A stretch of DNA of 7,412 nucleotides, from contig CAZCFZ010000143.1 of NCBI GenBank assembly GCA_964498065.1, forward strand, positions 1-7,412, given 5' to 3'. The translations under genes were made by a program, and so were the position numbers. This document shows positions 1 to 6,701 of this stretch, in pieces; the stretch's first letter is position 1; each line of letters begins with the position of its first letter. Source of the DNA: FEN-1297 sp964498065 (lineage in GTDB: Bacteria; Bacteroidota; Ignavibacteria; Ignavibacteriales; Ignavibacteriaceae). Below the pieces are notes generated by a model. It did no database searches and was not told the origin of the DNA. It saw nothing but the letters and a program-made list of their open reading frames with translations.

Positions 1-1361
1 TGTGGTATTCATCTTATCTTCCAATTTACTTTTTTACTTCTGCTGCCGGCTGCGGAATAATGTTTATTATTCTTATCAAAATTTTGTACGCGAAATTATA
101 TAATCCTGTACCTCTGTTTGGCGAACAAAATAACGGCAAAACTTCTATATTTCCCTTAAATAAAAATGTCGGTAGAATTCATATTAGAGAATACGGTAAA
201 GAAATGCCGGTGTTGAGTTCATTGAGTATCATAGGGGCTTCACTGCTGGGAATTTATCTATTATTAAAAATCTTCGACCTTTTTAGGTTAAACCTTTGGA
301 GCACTTTGTTCGCCGGTACTTGGGAAAGCTGGCTGTATATAATTGAATTACTGCTTACCGCAGTACTGCCGATTATTTTGGTAATAAATGAACGAAGCAG
401 GCGATCACCATACGGATTAGGTACGGCGGCATTTTCCGCATCATTTGGTCTTGCCTTAAACCGGCTTGATGTAGGTATTCTCGGTTATTTCCGTGATGCA
501 GGCACCGTATATTTTCCATCGTTAGCCGAATGGTCTGTAAGTATCGGAGTTATTGCTGCTGCAGGACTTGTATTTCTCTTTGCAGCAGAAAATTTTTCAA
601 TATTCGATGAACAATGGAAAGTATATAAAATCAGCAAGGGAATTTTTAAGGCTTCCTTTGATTCAATCTCGCGTGTTTGGCAGACTGCGCTTCAAAGCGG
701 TTTGCATCGTGCAACTATAATCGGAGTTTTTGCTATACCTATTGCTTTTGTTCTTATGTATCCCCAATACAAAATTGAAAACGAGGCAAATGTTGTTCCG
801 GCATCGGGATTTAATACTACACGTTCCATTCTAATTATCAATTCAACTAAACCAGGAATGAGTACTATATTTCCACATTTAAAACATCAAAATATGCTGG
901 GTAAAGATACATCATGCATTTTGTGTCATCATATGTCCATGCCGAATGATAAGTCAACTCCGTGTTCAAGATGTCATCGAAAAATGTTTCATAAAACCCT
1001 AATCTTTAATCATGAAATGCATAAAGTTTGGGTTGCGCAAAAAAGAAAAATCACAGGCTTTCATCCGGAAAATAAAACTTGCACCATTTGTCATAAGTCA
1101 GGCTTGCCTAAAAATTTAAATAGTGCAGTCGGCTGCCTTGAATGCCATAGTAAAGATATGAATATAGCTGATACTCTAAATTTGCCCAAACAATTTTTAT
1201 ATGCGGATAGTTATTTCGATGTGATGCATAAAAAGTGCATAGGCTGTCATAAGGAAAGAAAAGCACAGGTAAAAAAACCTAACCTCGATCAGTGTTCAAA
1301 TTGTCATAAAAACTACTACAGAGAAAATAAAATAGACAAGTTTTTGACATTATCTCGGTGA
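1..1361 (+). CDS. HybB/NrfD-type membrane subunit fused to a C-terminal hexaheme cytochrome c domain (5' end outside window)
   Basis: The frame is open from the first bases of the window, so the gene starts upstream and the ATG at 60 is internal. The residues before it (WYSSYLPIYFFTSAAGCG) already look like a NrfD-type helix. Numbered from that Met, hydrophobic segments lie near 54-76, 90-109, 156-178 and 217-235, with a weaker one near 120-141. The stretch GYFRDAGTVYFPSLAEW is typical of HybB/NrfD proteins, which exchange electrons with menaquinone in the membrane. After the last helix the chain carries six CXXCH heme motifs, at 286-290, 302-306, 341-345, 359-363, 393-397 and 412-416. Extra histidines (FPHLKH near 271-276, FNHEMH near 316-321, DVMH near 387-390) are candidate distal ligands, as in c3/c7-type cytochromes. 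By inference it passes electrons between the quinone pool and periplasmic partners. The partner enzyme (hydrogenase, reductase or Hmc-like complex) cannot be told without the upstream genes. It ends in TGA. Confidence 0.85.
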   Translation, partial: WYSSYLPIYFFTSAAGCGIMFIILIKILYAKLYNPVPLFGEQNNGKTSIFPLNKNVGRIHIREYGKEMPVLSSLSIIGASLLGIYLLLKIFDLFRLNLWSTLFAGTWESWLYIIELLLTAVLPIILVINERSRRSPYGLGTAAFSASFGLALNRLDVGILGYFRDAGTVYFPSLAEWSVSIGVIAAAGLVFLFAAENFSIFDEQWKVYKISKGIFKASFDSISRVWQTALQSGLHRATIIGVFAIPIAFVLMYPQYKIENEANVVPASGFNTTRSILIINSTKPGMSTIFPHLKHQNMLGKDTSCILCHHMSMPNDKSTPCSRCHRKMFHKTLIFNHEMHKVWVAQKRKITGFHPENKTCTICHKSGLPKNLNSAVGCLECHSKDMNIADTLNLPKQFLYADSYFDVMHKKCIGCHKERKAQVKKPNLDQCSNCHKNYYRENKIDKFLTLSR

Positions 1362-1400
1362 GGGTGTAAATACCCATAAAATTTACTGTATATAAAATAA

Positions 1401-1547
1401 AAAAGAGGCTGTCTCAAAACTGTCATTCCGGGCTTGACCCGGAATCTAAACATTTAAATTTCTCTTAAAAAGAGATGCTGAATCTTCCAAAGGAATGCCT
1501 TTGGCAAAGTTCAGCATGACAAATTCCATCTTTTAAGACAACCTTTT
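1401..1547. repeat. Composite inverted-repeat element, MITE-like, between two convergent 3' ends
   Basis: The ends are an imperfect inverted repeat: GGCTGTCTCAAAA (1407-1419) against the complement of TTTTAAGACAACC (1531-1543), 11 of 13 matching. GAGGCTGTCTCAAAA-type ends are common on some insertion sequences. Nested inside are TGTCAT/ATGACA (1421-1426, 1516-1521); a perfect 8-bp stem with a 5-nt loop, ATTCCGGG/CCCGGAAT (1425-1432, 1438-1445); TCTCTT/AAGAGA (1461-1475); ATGCTGAA/TTCAGCAT (1475-1482, 1510-1517); and CCAAAGG/CCTTTGG (1487-1493, 1498-1504). No coding frame is apparent, so it is non-autonomous if mobile. It sits between the cytochrome gene and the 3' end of the tRNA, where the hairpins could also stop transcription from both sides. 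No clear target-site duplication is visible. Confidence 0.65.
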
Positions 1548-1550
1548 AAA

Positions 1551-1628
1551 TGGTGGGGGCTGAAGGATTCGAACCTACGACCCCCTGCTTGTAAGGCAGG
1601 TGCTCTGAACCAACTGAGCTAAGCCCCC
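1551..1628 (-). tRNA. tRNA-Val (anticodon UAC), CCA encoded
   Basis: Read on the minus strand this folds as a full cloverleaf. The acceptor stem is GGGGGCT/AGCCCCC (1628-1622 with 1561-1555), the D stem is GCTC/GAGC, and the anticodon stem is CCTGC/GCAGG around loop CTTACAA. The anticodon TAC lies at 1593-1591 and reads valine codons. The T loop is TTCGAAT. The discriminator base is A and CCA follows in the DNA (1553-1551). The T stem GTAGG/CCTTC has one U-U mismatch at its second pair. The gene is 75 nt without CCA. Its 3' end lies only a few bases from the composite repeat at 1401-1547. No convincing promoter was recognised upstream. Confidence 0.95.
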
Positions 1629-1835
1629 GGGATATTTAAAAAGAACTTCTAAAAAAATGTTTGTAAATATCTTACTTTTCCCCAAAAAATACAAATAAAA
1701 ATTAAATATTTATAAAATTGATTAAACATTCTTTATAAATTTTCTAAATTTGTATTTATTAAATATGTCAAAAAATTATTGTGGAAAAATATTAATTAAA
1801 AAAGTGTTAAGAGCTTTTTATATAGTTACTTTAAA

Positions 1836-2432
1836 ATGAAAAAACTACTAATATTTTTAGCCATTTTAACGATTATTCTTGTTTATATTTTTTATCCGGC
1901 AAAAGTAATTACATATCCTCCCGGAGAAACTGCACCTTCTCCTCCAAAGCAGACAAACTTAGTCGAAAAAAAGAAATGGACAGATGGAGAATTTACAGTT
2001 GAAGCGCTTGCCGAATATGATATCAAGGCAAGAGTTTTGAGTCGTGATAATTATTCCTACGGAAAAGAGAGTGAAATATCTCCTTTTGATCTCGCTCTTG
2101 GCTGGGGTCCAATGTCCAACCAGAGTGTGATTGATAAATTTGATATAACCCAAAGAGATAGATGGTATTTTTGGTACTCGAATAATCTGCCTATTCCCAG
2201 ACATGAGGTTATTATAAATAGTGCGAATACACATATTATTCCTAAAGATGAGGAACTTGAAGACAAATTTGATAGAGTATATAAGGGGAGTTTGATTGAA
2301 ATGAAAGGCTATCTTGTTAAGTTGACTACTGCAAAAGGCTGGCGATGGATAAGTTCTCTTAAAAGGGACGATACCGGCGGCGGTGCATGCGAGTTGTTTT
2401 GGGTAGATAGTTTAAAAATATTTGATAAATAG
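1836..2432 (+). CDS. Membrane-anchored extracytoplasmic protein of unknown function
   Basis: The 198-residue product begins with a short basic stretch (MKK) and one hydrophobic segment at about 4-20. It has no lipobox cysteine, so it is probably an uncleaved N-terminal anchor or a signal peptide with the rest outside the cytoplasm. A Pro-rich linker (28-38) leads to a compact domain at about 48-196. Its notable points are FTVEALAEYDIKARV (53-67), LALGWGPMS (86-94), YFWY (111-114), NSANTHIIP (128-136), GWRWISSL (168-175) and a glycine-rich DTGGGACELFWV stretch (179-190). I recognise this as a pattern seen in hypothetical proteins of other Gram-negative bacteria, but no function is known to me. 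The start ATG has no Shine-Dalgarno sequence, only A/T-rich bases. The gene stands alone, ends in TAG and is followed by the structured repeat near 2494-2578. Confidence 0.75.
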   Translation: MKKLLIFLAILTIILVYIFYPAKVITYPPGETAPSPPKQTNLVEKKKWTDGEFTVEALAEYDIKARVLSRDNYSYGKESEISPFDLALGWGPMSNQSVIDKFDITQRDRWYFWYSNNLPIPRHEVIINSANTHIIPKDEELEDKFDRVYKGSLIEMKGYLVKLTTAKGWRWISSLKRDDTGGGACELFWVDSLKIFDK

Positions 2433-2493
2433 TTTTTATATCTGCCTGATATATTTTTTATATCTGCAATAATTATCTTTGACGTACAATGTA

Positions 2494-2578
2494 AAGCTGA
2501 GCGAGCGACGGGATTCTTCCAAAGGTCCGAAGGACTCCTGTGGAGAATTCCTTCGGCAGAACCCGCGACATACAGCTT
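2494..2578. repeat. Structured intergenic repeat, diverged relative of the 1401-1547 element
   Basis: The outer ends are AAGCTG (2494-2499) and CAGCTT (2573-2578). Inside are CCGAAGG/CCTTCGG (2527-2533, 2550-2556) and CTCC-TGT-GGAG (2535-2545), giving a long hairpin of stacked stems. The 11-mer TCTTCCAAAGG (2515-2525) also occurs at 1483-1493, and CCTTCGGCAGAA (2550-2561) resembles CCTTTGGCAAAG (1498-1509). This suggests one interspersed repeat family. It lies between the convergent genes ending at 2432 (+) and 2655 (-), and its GC content is well above its surroundings. There is no T-run after the stem, so it is not a textbook terminator. The flanks (2433-2493 and 2579-2654) show nothing I recognise. 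Confidence 0.55.
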
Positions 2579-2654
2579 GGGAATAAATTATTCATACTTA
2601 ATTAATTAAAATAAAATATGTTAACAAAAAATGAGTAACAAAAACGCAACAAAA

Positions 2655-3059
2655 TTATAATTTATTTGAAATATTCTTATCTTTTTTAATAGTTTTATTA
2701 GACCTAGATAAATTGCTTGATTTTTCATTGATTAACTTTGTATCATTTGCTTGCGTAGAGAACGCAGATAGTGAACTTAATCCTTTTGTAATTAATGAAA
2801 TAATTGAATTCCCTTGAATAGCCCAAGTTTCTTGTTGTTTTTTGGGATTAATTACTCCAAAATTGATTCTATGTACTGTTTGTTTTTCTTTATCAATTTC
2901 GCCGCTAGCTATTTTTATATCTAATCCGCCTCTTTTATTCGTTGTAGTTATTAATGAAATATCAAAATTAATCTCATCATTAATCTCATATTCCGAGGGT
3001 AAGCCCTCATTTATTTCGAGTAAAGTTTTTTGGATAAAGTCTTTAATACTATCATTCAT
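2655..3059 (-). CDS. Small trypco2-like (trypsin-co-occurring domain) protein
   Basis: The 134-residue product has an N-terminal amphipathic helix (IKDFIQKTLLEINEGL, 5-20), then a predicted beta-rich core: INFDISLITTT (30-40), the turn KRGGLDIKIASG (42-53) and TVHRINFGV (61-69). This order (helix, strand, Lys-Gly-Gly turn, strand, closing strand with a basic residue near HRI) matches the small trypco2-type domains described beside protease genes in bacterial conflict systems. The C-terminal tail from about 100 is polar, Lys/Asn/Ser-rich and probably disordered. There is no signal peptide or membrane segment, so it should be cytoplasmic. It diverges from the AAA+ gene across 161 bp and has the same low GC. 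A role as adaptor or sensor for the nearby protease is inference. The family call rests on pattern only. The start has no Shine-Dalgarno sequence; the stop is TAA. Confidence 0.55.
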   Translation of the reverse strand: MNDSIKDFIQKTLLEINEGLPSEYEINDEINFDISLITTTNKRGGLDIKIASGEIDKEKQTVHRINFGVINPKKQQETWAIQGNSIISLITKGLSSLSAFSTQANDTKLINEKSSNLSRSNKTIKKDKNISNKL

Positions 3060-3090
3060 ATTTAATTAAAAAATCATTATGAATTATACC

Positions 3091-3156
3091 ATACCTGATA
3101 TAATTAAAAATTGATAAAAATTTCAAGATATTATATTAGCAAGTTACATCAGGTAT
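3091..3156. promoter_or_regulatory. Inverted-repeat operator candidate in the divergent promoter region
   Basis: ATACCTGAT (3091-3099) is the exact complement of ATCAGGTAT (3148-3156). With two mismatches the match extends inward to 15 bases (3091-3105 against 3142-3156). The arms are about 57 bp apart centre to centre, within the 161 bp between the start codons of the trypco2-like gene (-) and the AAA+ gene (+). The left arm runs into TATAAT (3099-3104), and the right arm lies just past a candidate plus-strand -10. This fits paired binding sites for a regulator controlling both genes, but no regulator gene is visible here. A long-range hairpin is less likely because of the 36-nt spacer between the extended arms. 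Confidence 0.4.
3111..3139 (+). promoter_or_regulatory. Candidate sigma70-like promoter for the AAA+ gene
   Basis: TTGATA (3111-3116) and TATTAG (3134-3139) are separated by 17 bp. A transcript would begin near 3146, within the right arm of the inverted repeat, leaving a leader of about 75 nt before the ATG at 3221. In DNA this AT-rich such matches arise easily by chance. Confidence 0.25.
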
Positions 3157-3220
3157 TATTAAATTTCTTTTGAAATTAAACCTAATTTTTAAGATATTTT
3201 TTAGAAAGAAATATAATTTT

Positions 3221-4252
3221 ATGTCTCAGCAAAATTATATTAAAGAGATAGTAAAATTTGGTTTAGAAAATGACCAAGAAAAATTTAAGGCTGCTCTCCA
3301 AGAATTAATTGAATACTCTAAAAAAACTAAAAAAATAAATTTTGCACTACAATTGCAATCTCTTTTGAGAGATACTATTAGATCGGAAAAATCTTCGGGT
3401 TTATCTTTAGTCGGAAGTGATTCTTATTTTACTAGAGTTGAGGATAGGGAAGTAAATGAATTTATAATTGAAAAATTGACATCAAATTATTCATTTGAGA
3501 ATTTAATTTGTAATAATCATTTAAAAAGTGAATTAGAGTATATCGTAAAAGAACATAATACTAAAGAAATTATAACAAAGTTTGAATTACCAATAATTAA
3601 TAAAATACTTTTTCATGGTCCATCCGGCACAGGAAAAACATTAGCTTCATATGTTCTGGCTGGAGAACTTCATAAGATGATTTATGTAATAAATTTAGGT
3701 GCAATTGTTTCTTCTAAACTTGGAGAAACTAGTAGAAATATTGCTAAATTATTTAGAAAAGCAGCTGTAGATGATTGTATTATATTTTTAGATGAATTTG
3801 ATTCATTAGGTAAAATTAGAGATTATAATCAAGATCATGGTGAAATGAAAAGAATTGTTAATACAATACTTCAACTTTTTGATTATCTACCTCAATCAAG
3901 TATCGTGATAGCAGCCACAAATCAATTAAATATGATTGATAAAGCTTTATTAAGAAGATTTGATGTAAATTTAAGATTTGAATTACCAAATGAAATACAG
4001 ATCAGGAAGCTTGTCAACTTAGTTTTGAAAAATGGTAATTTTACTTTTGATAAACCAAAATCACTTAATTATATCATTAAAAAATCAGTTGGGTTATCTT
4101 ATTATAATATACAAAAAGCACTCGTTACTTCAATTAAAAGAAGCATATTTGAAGAGATAGACAAGAATATTATTCCAGGTAATTCCATTAATATTAGTAT
4201 TAAAATTTTTAGAGATTTAATAAATCAAGAAAAAACTATCAAAAATAACTAG
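3221..4252 (+). CDS. AAA+ ATPase, IetA-like partner of a subtilase
   Basis: I start the gene at ATG 3221 (343 aa). The frame stays open back to a TTG at 3170, but the extra residues are a Lys/Phe-rich stretch with no sign of conservation. An N-terminal helical region (about 1-55) of the kind seen on ATPases paired with subtilases precedes one AAA+ module. That module has Walker A GPSGTGKT at 133-140, the LGET...RKA stretch at 167-181, Walker B IIFLDEFD at 187-194, sensor 1 AATN at 231-234, arginine-finger type LRRFD at 244-248 and a C-terminal helical lid. All key residues are present, so it should be an active cytoplasmic ATPase, probably a ring oligomer. AAA+ ATPases of this form occur beside S8 proteases in IetAS-type systems, and the protease is encoded convergently here. 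Its role as sensor, unfoldase or regulator is inference. The TAG stop (4250-4252) lies in a CTAG shared with the protease stop. Confidence 0.85.
   Translation: MSQQNYIKEIVKFGLENDQEKFKAALQELIEYSKKTKKINFALQLQSLLRDTIRSEKSSGLSLVGSDSYFTRVEDREVNEFIIEKLTSNYSFENLICNNHLKSELEYIVKEHNTKEIITKFELPIINKILFHGPSGTGKTLASYVLAGELHKMIYVINLGAIVSSKLGETSRNIAKLFRKAAVDDCIIFLDEFDSLGKIRDYNQDHGEMKRIVNTILQLFDYLPQSSIVIAATNQLNMIDKALLRRFDVNLRFELPNEIQIRKLVNLVLKNGNFTFDKPKSLNYIIKKSVGLSYYNIQKALVTSIKRSIFEEIDKNIIPGNSINISIKIFRDLINQEKTIKNN
4249..4252. other. Shared CTAG palindrome holding both convergent stop codons
   Basis: The AAA+ gene ends with TAG at 4250-4252 on the plus strand. The protease frame ends with TAG read from 4251 to 4249 on the minus strand. 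The two genes therefore overlap tail to tail by four bases with no terminator between them, so each transcript should run into the other's antisense strand. Confidence 0.9.
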
Positions 4253-5007
4253 TTCTCTAACTCTACTTCTGCTTCAATTTCACCAATGACTTCTAAATTA
4301 TTAATTGCATTCATTTCGGTATATAATCTATTTGATAAAATACCATGAACAGGATTTTCTTGTACAGTAATAACCAAAGAAAATGAATGTTCAAAATCAT
4401 TATGTCCTTTATCTAAATTATTAATGAAGCCATGAAATTTTGACCGGACTGCAACTTTAAATTGACAATTTTCATCTAATAAATCCTTCTTAGAGATAAC
4501 AAACCTAATTTTCTGACAATTACTTAATAATTTAGCCTTAAAGTAATAATCCTCCGACCAGCTCTCTTTAAAAATGTAATCATTTGATAAACCGCCATTT
4601 ATCCCTTTATTTACAGGATTACCTTTTTCATCCTCTTCTACAACTTCTAAATCAATATTTCTAAAAATTCCAAAAGAAATATGAATCGGACAATATGCTA
4701 AATGATTATATAAAATAGGTTCAAATTTATAACATAAAGTTGCATTAATTTCTAATAAAGATATTTTCCTATCATGACTTAGTAAATATTGTGGCAAATT
4801 TAAAGGGAATGTTTTTATAAAACCAGGTTTAATTTTATCTTCTAATACCATTGTAATTTTATTTTCATTTGAATATAATGAACTATTAATATCTGGTATT
4901 CCCTTACCAATTAAATCAACCAATGAAACTTCTGGTAAATTATTAAATAAAATATCATATTTAGGAACAACACATGAATTTATAATCAAAGCTTTTATTG
5001 TTTGCAT
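4249..5007 (-). CDS. C-terminal part of the interrupted S8 subtilase (not an independent gene)
   Basis: The first residues, MQTIKALIINSC, are the helix that in intact subtilases follows the catalytic-serine helix (pattern: ...LYPNLSxxTIKALLIHSA). Reading back past this Met, the frame is open through codons PKLSEN up to the TAA at 5028-5026 and continues without shift into the protease. The 252 residues after that Met complete the subtilase fold and add a C-terminal beta-rich domain. Conserved-looking points are GKGIPD (34-39), INATLCYKFEP near 87-97, AYCPIHISFG near 104-113 and KFHGFINNL near 190-198. The region has low GC like its neighbours and no Shine-Dalgarno sequence at the internal Met, so independent translation is unlikely. 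Without the N-terminal part it has no catalytic triad and would be inactive. Confidence 0.8.
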   Translation of the reverse strand: MQTIKALIINSCVVPKYDILFNNLPEVSLVDLIGKGIPDINSSLYSNENKITMVLEDKIKPGFIKTFPLNLPQYLLSHDRKISLLEINATLCYKFEPILYNHLAYCPIHISFGIFRNIDLEVVEEDEKGNPVNKGINGGLSNDYIFKESWSEDYYFKAKLLSNCQKIRFVISKKDLLDENCQFKVAVRSKFHGFINNLDKGHNDFEHSFSLVITVQENPVHGILSNRLYTEMNAINNLEVIGEIEAEVELEN

Positions 5008-5025
5008 GTTTTCTGATAATTTTGG

Positions 5026-5028
5026 TTA
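5026..5028 (-). other. In-frame TAA splitting the subtilase gene
   Basis: On the minus strand the codons read ...ILE/AAG/CTA as Ile-Leu-Lys-Leu, then TAA, then CCA AAA TTA TCA GAA AAC ATG. The distance from this stop to the downstream Met is exactly six codons, so the frame is unchanged. Intact family members usually have Tyr-Pro here, and TAA differs from TAT or TAC by one base. The other genes here with visible stops use TAA, TAG and TGA normally, so nothing suggests a recoded genetic code. Confidence 0.85.
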
Positions 5029-6684
5029 TAGCTTTAATATTTGTAAAGCGTGATTTGCTAGAAATGGAGTCGAATAACTCGTGCCACGAACTCGTTCAAA
5101 GAATATACCAGGATCAGCCGAAAGGACTTTTAAACCAGTATGTTCAACTTCTGTAGATAAATCCATTTCCCCTCCACAATCACAGAGATCTGGTTTAGTC
5201 AAATGCTTACTAATTAATGAAGATTTTATCGATTTCCTATTAATAAAAAATTTTCTAGTATAACTAGCTGGAAGTGTTGGATCAAATAAATTATAACTAT
5301 TGTTAGTTGTATTTTCCAAATTACTAGAAATGGCACCACAACTTATATTATTCATACTGTCAGCAGGTGAATTAAGATTAAAATTTGGATTATTAAAAAG
5401 ATAAGGATATTCAATTAACTGACCACTATTATCAAAATAATTTACGATAGAATTTCCGACACTTATAAATATCAAAATATTTAATTCATTTGATAATAAA
5501 TCCAATGAGTATGCATAATTACTAATCGATGAATTATATTCCTTAGGTTCAGTATAACTAAGACATAATACAAATACTTTTATATTATATTTATTATTTG
5601 CTTCAATTATGGCATTTCTTATATCATTTTCTGAGACAAATCCCCAATTACCATTTAATGCCTTTATAGATAAAATTTTTGCGTCAGCTTCTATAAATTT
5701 TGAATTATTATAATAAAATGCTTTACCTAAAGCAGCAATAGCAGCTATAGCAGTGCCGTGGTTAGCATCATCAATTTTAGGATTAGTATTTGTCAAGTCA
5801 AATTCATTCCCAACATTTATAATTATTGAATCTAATGGAGATAACGAACTTACTCCAGTATCAATAATGCCTACAATTGGTAATTCCGCAGTCGAATTAG
5901 AAATCTCAAACCCATAGTCCTTTGTTTCTAAATTAAATGGAGATGGTTTTACTACCCCAGTTATTGGTGAATTGACTGTCATTATAATATCATAATTGTC
6001 TATAATTTCATTAAGTGTATTGATAGAAATATTTGAGACTTCTATAACTGTTGTAACCTCATCAATTGAAAAAACAACATTATTATTATTTAAGTATTCT
6101 ATTAAAGATTCTTCTACCGGTTTTATTTTTCTTTCATAAATATCAACTGATTTATCAACTAATTTAATTATATAATTTTCTTTAACTTCATTATATCTTT
6201 TTCTACTAACAGAAGAATAGAATTTAAAACTCTTAATAAAGATTATTTTATTATCGACATCATTTGGCAAACTATTATCATTTTTATTTGAAATAAATAA
6301 TTTAATATTATCAATAAAATTCTTAAATAAGTCAATATCATCAATAGCAAATAAACCATTTCTATTGAAAAGATTATATTGAATTGGAACTAACCCAAAA
6401 TTTGATCTATAATAATTTTCATAACGATCTATTTCAAAATGATTAAAAAAATCTATTTCAATAAGATCAAATAAATATGGTATCTCTAATAAACCATTTC
6501 TATTATTATCTCGAATTTCTTTATCTGAATAATAACTATTAAGGAAAATTTGAAAATCATTTTTCATTGGCGAATAATTTTTTTCAATATTTTCTTCTTC
6601 TTTAGCAAATACAGCTCTACTTCTTTGATTATATGATTTTATACCTTCGGTTGGATTATTAAAGAAGAGATGTGATTTATTCAT
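5026..6684 (-). pseudogene. S8 subtilisin-family protease, IetS-like, N-terminal part interrupted by a nonsense codon
   Basis: This 552-residue part has a family-specific N-terminal region (about 1-265; NNPTEGIKSY near 9-18, YSPMKNDF near 37-44, LIEIDFFNHF near 74-83). A subtilase domain follows, with catalytic Asp275 (VGIIDTG), His309 (NHGTA), oxyanion Asn411 (ISVGN) and nucleophile Ser536 (GTSYSTP). There is no signal peptide, so the protease acts in the cytoplasm, unlike most secreted subtilisins. KPDLCDCGGE (498-506) stands where KPDLxAPG is usual, giving an unusual Cys pair. The frame stops 16 residues after Ser536, but the missing part follows in frame down to 4249, for about 811 residues in total, the usual size for such ATPase-paired proteases. 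A truncated product keeps the triad but lacks the rest of the fold and is probably unstable. The start at 6684 has a G-rich Shine-Dalgarno-like sequence and lies 17 nt after the upstream gene, indicating an operon. Confidence 0.85.
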
Positions 6685-6690
6685 GCATTA

Positions 6691-6695
6691 CCCCC
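6691..6695 (-). promoter_or_regulatory. G-rich ribosome-binding site of the subtilase gene
   Basis: Read on the minus strand, GGGGG is followed by six bases (TAATGC) and then the ATG at 6684. It is the only clear G-rich match to a Shine-Dalgarno sequence before a start codon in this window and supports that start. It lies in the 17-nt gap behind the upstream gene, consistent with translation from a shared transcript. Confidence 0.4.
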
Positions 6696-6701
6696 AATAT
6701 T

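Noticed and set aside
1551..1628. tRNA-Val as attachment site of an integrated island carrying the protease locus
   Set aside because: No copy of the tRNA 3' end and no integrase gene is visible in the window, and the tRNA 3' end points away from the protease locus.
1718..1752. Bacteroidota-type promoter (TTG near 1718 and TAAATTTG at 1745-1752) for the gene at 1836
   Set aside because: The -7 element fits TAnnTTTG, but the 24-bp spacing to the TTG is too long and the region is so AT-rich that chance matches are likely.
1959..2266. Two minus-strand frames (91 and 69 aa) inside 1836-2432
   Set aside because: They overlap the better-supported exported-protein gene and show only shadow composition.
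2842..3069. Plus-strand 75-aa frame with hydrophobic residues
   Set aside because: It is the antisense shadow of the trypco2-like gene.
3170..3220. TTG start at 3170 for the AAA+ ATPase
   Set aside because: It would add a 17-residue Lys/Phe-rich leader without the look of a conserved region; ATG 3221 begins the usual helical N-terminus.
4249..5007. Independent 252-aa gene downstream of the protease
   Set aside because: The frame joins the protease exactly across one TAA, the first residues continue the subtilase fold, and the Met lacks a ribosome-binding site.
5026..5028. Reassigned TAA codon
   Set aside because: TAA serves as the stop of the genes ending at 2655 and 6702 in this window, so recoding is not supported.
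5081..5263. Plus-strand 60-aa frame
   Set aside because: It is antisense to the subtilase catalytic-serine region, whose motifs are unmistakable.
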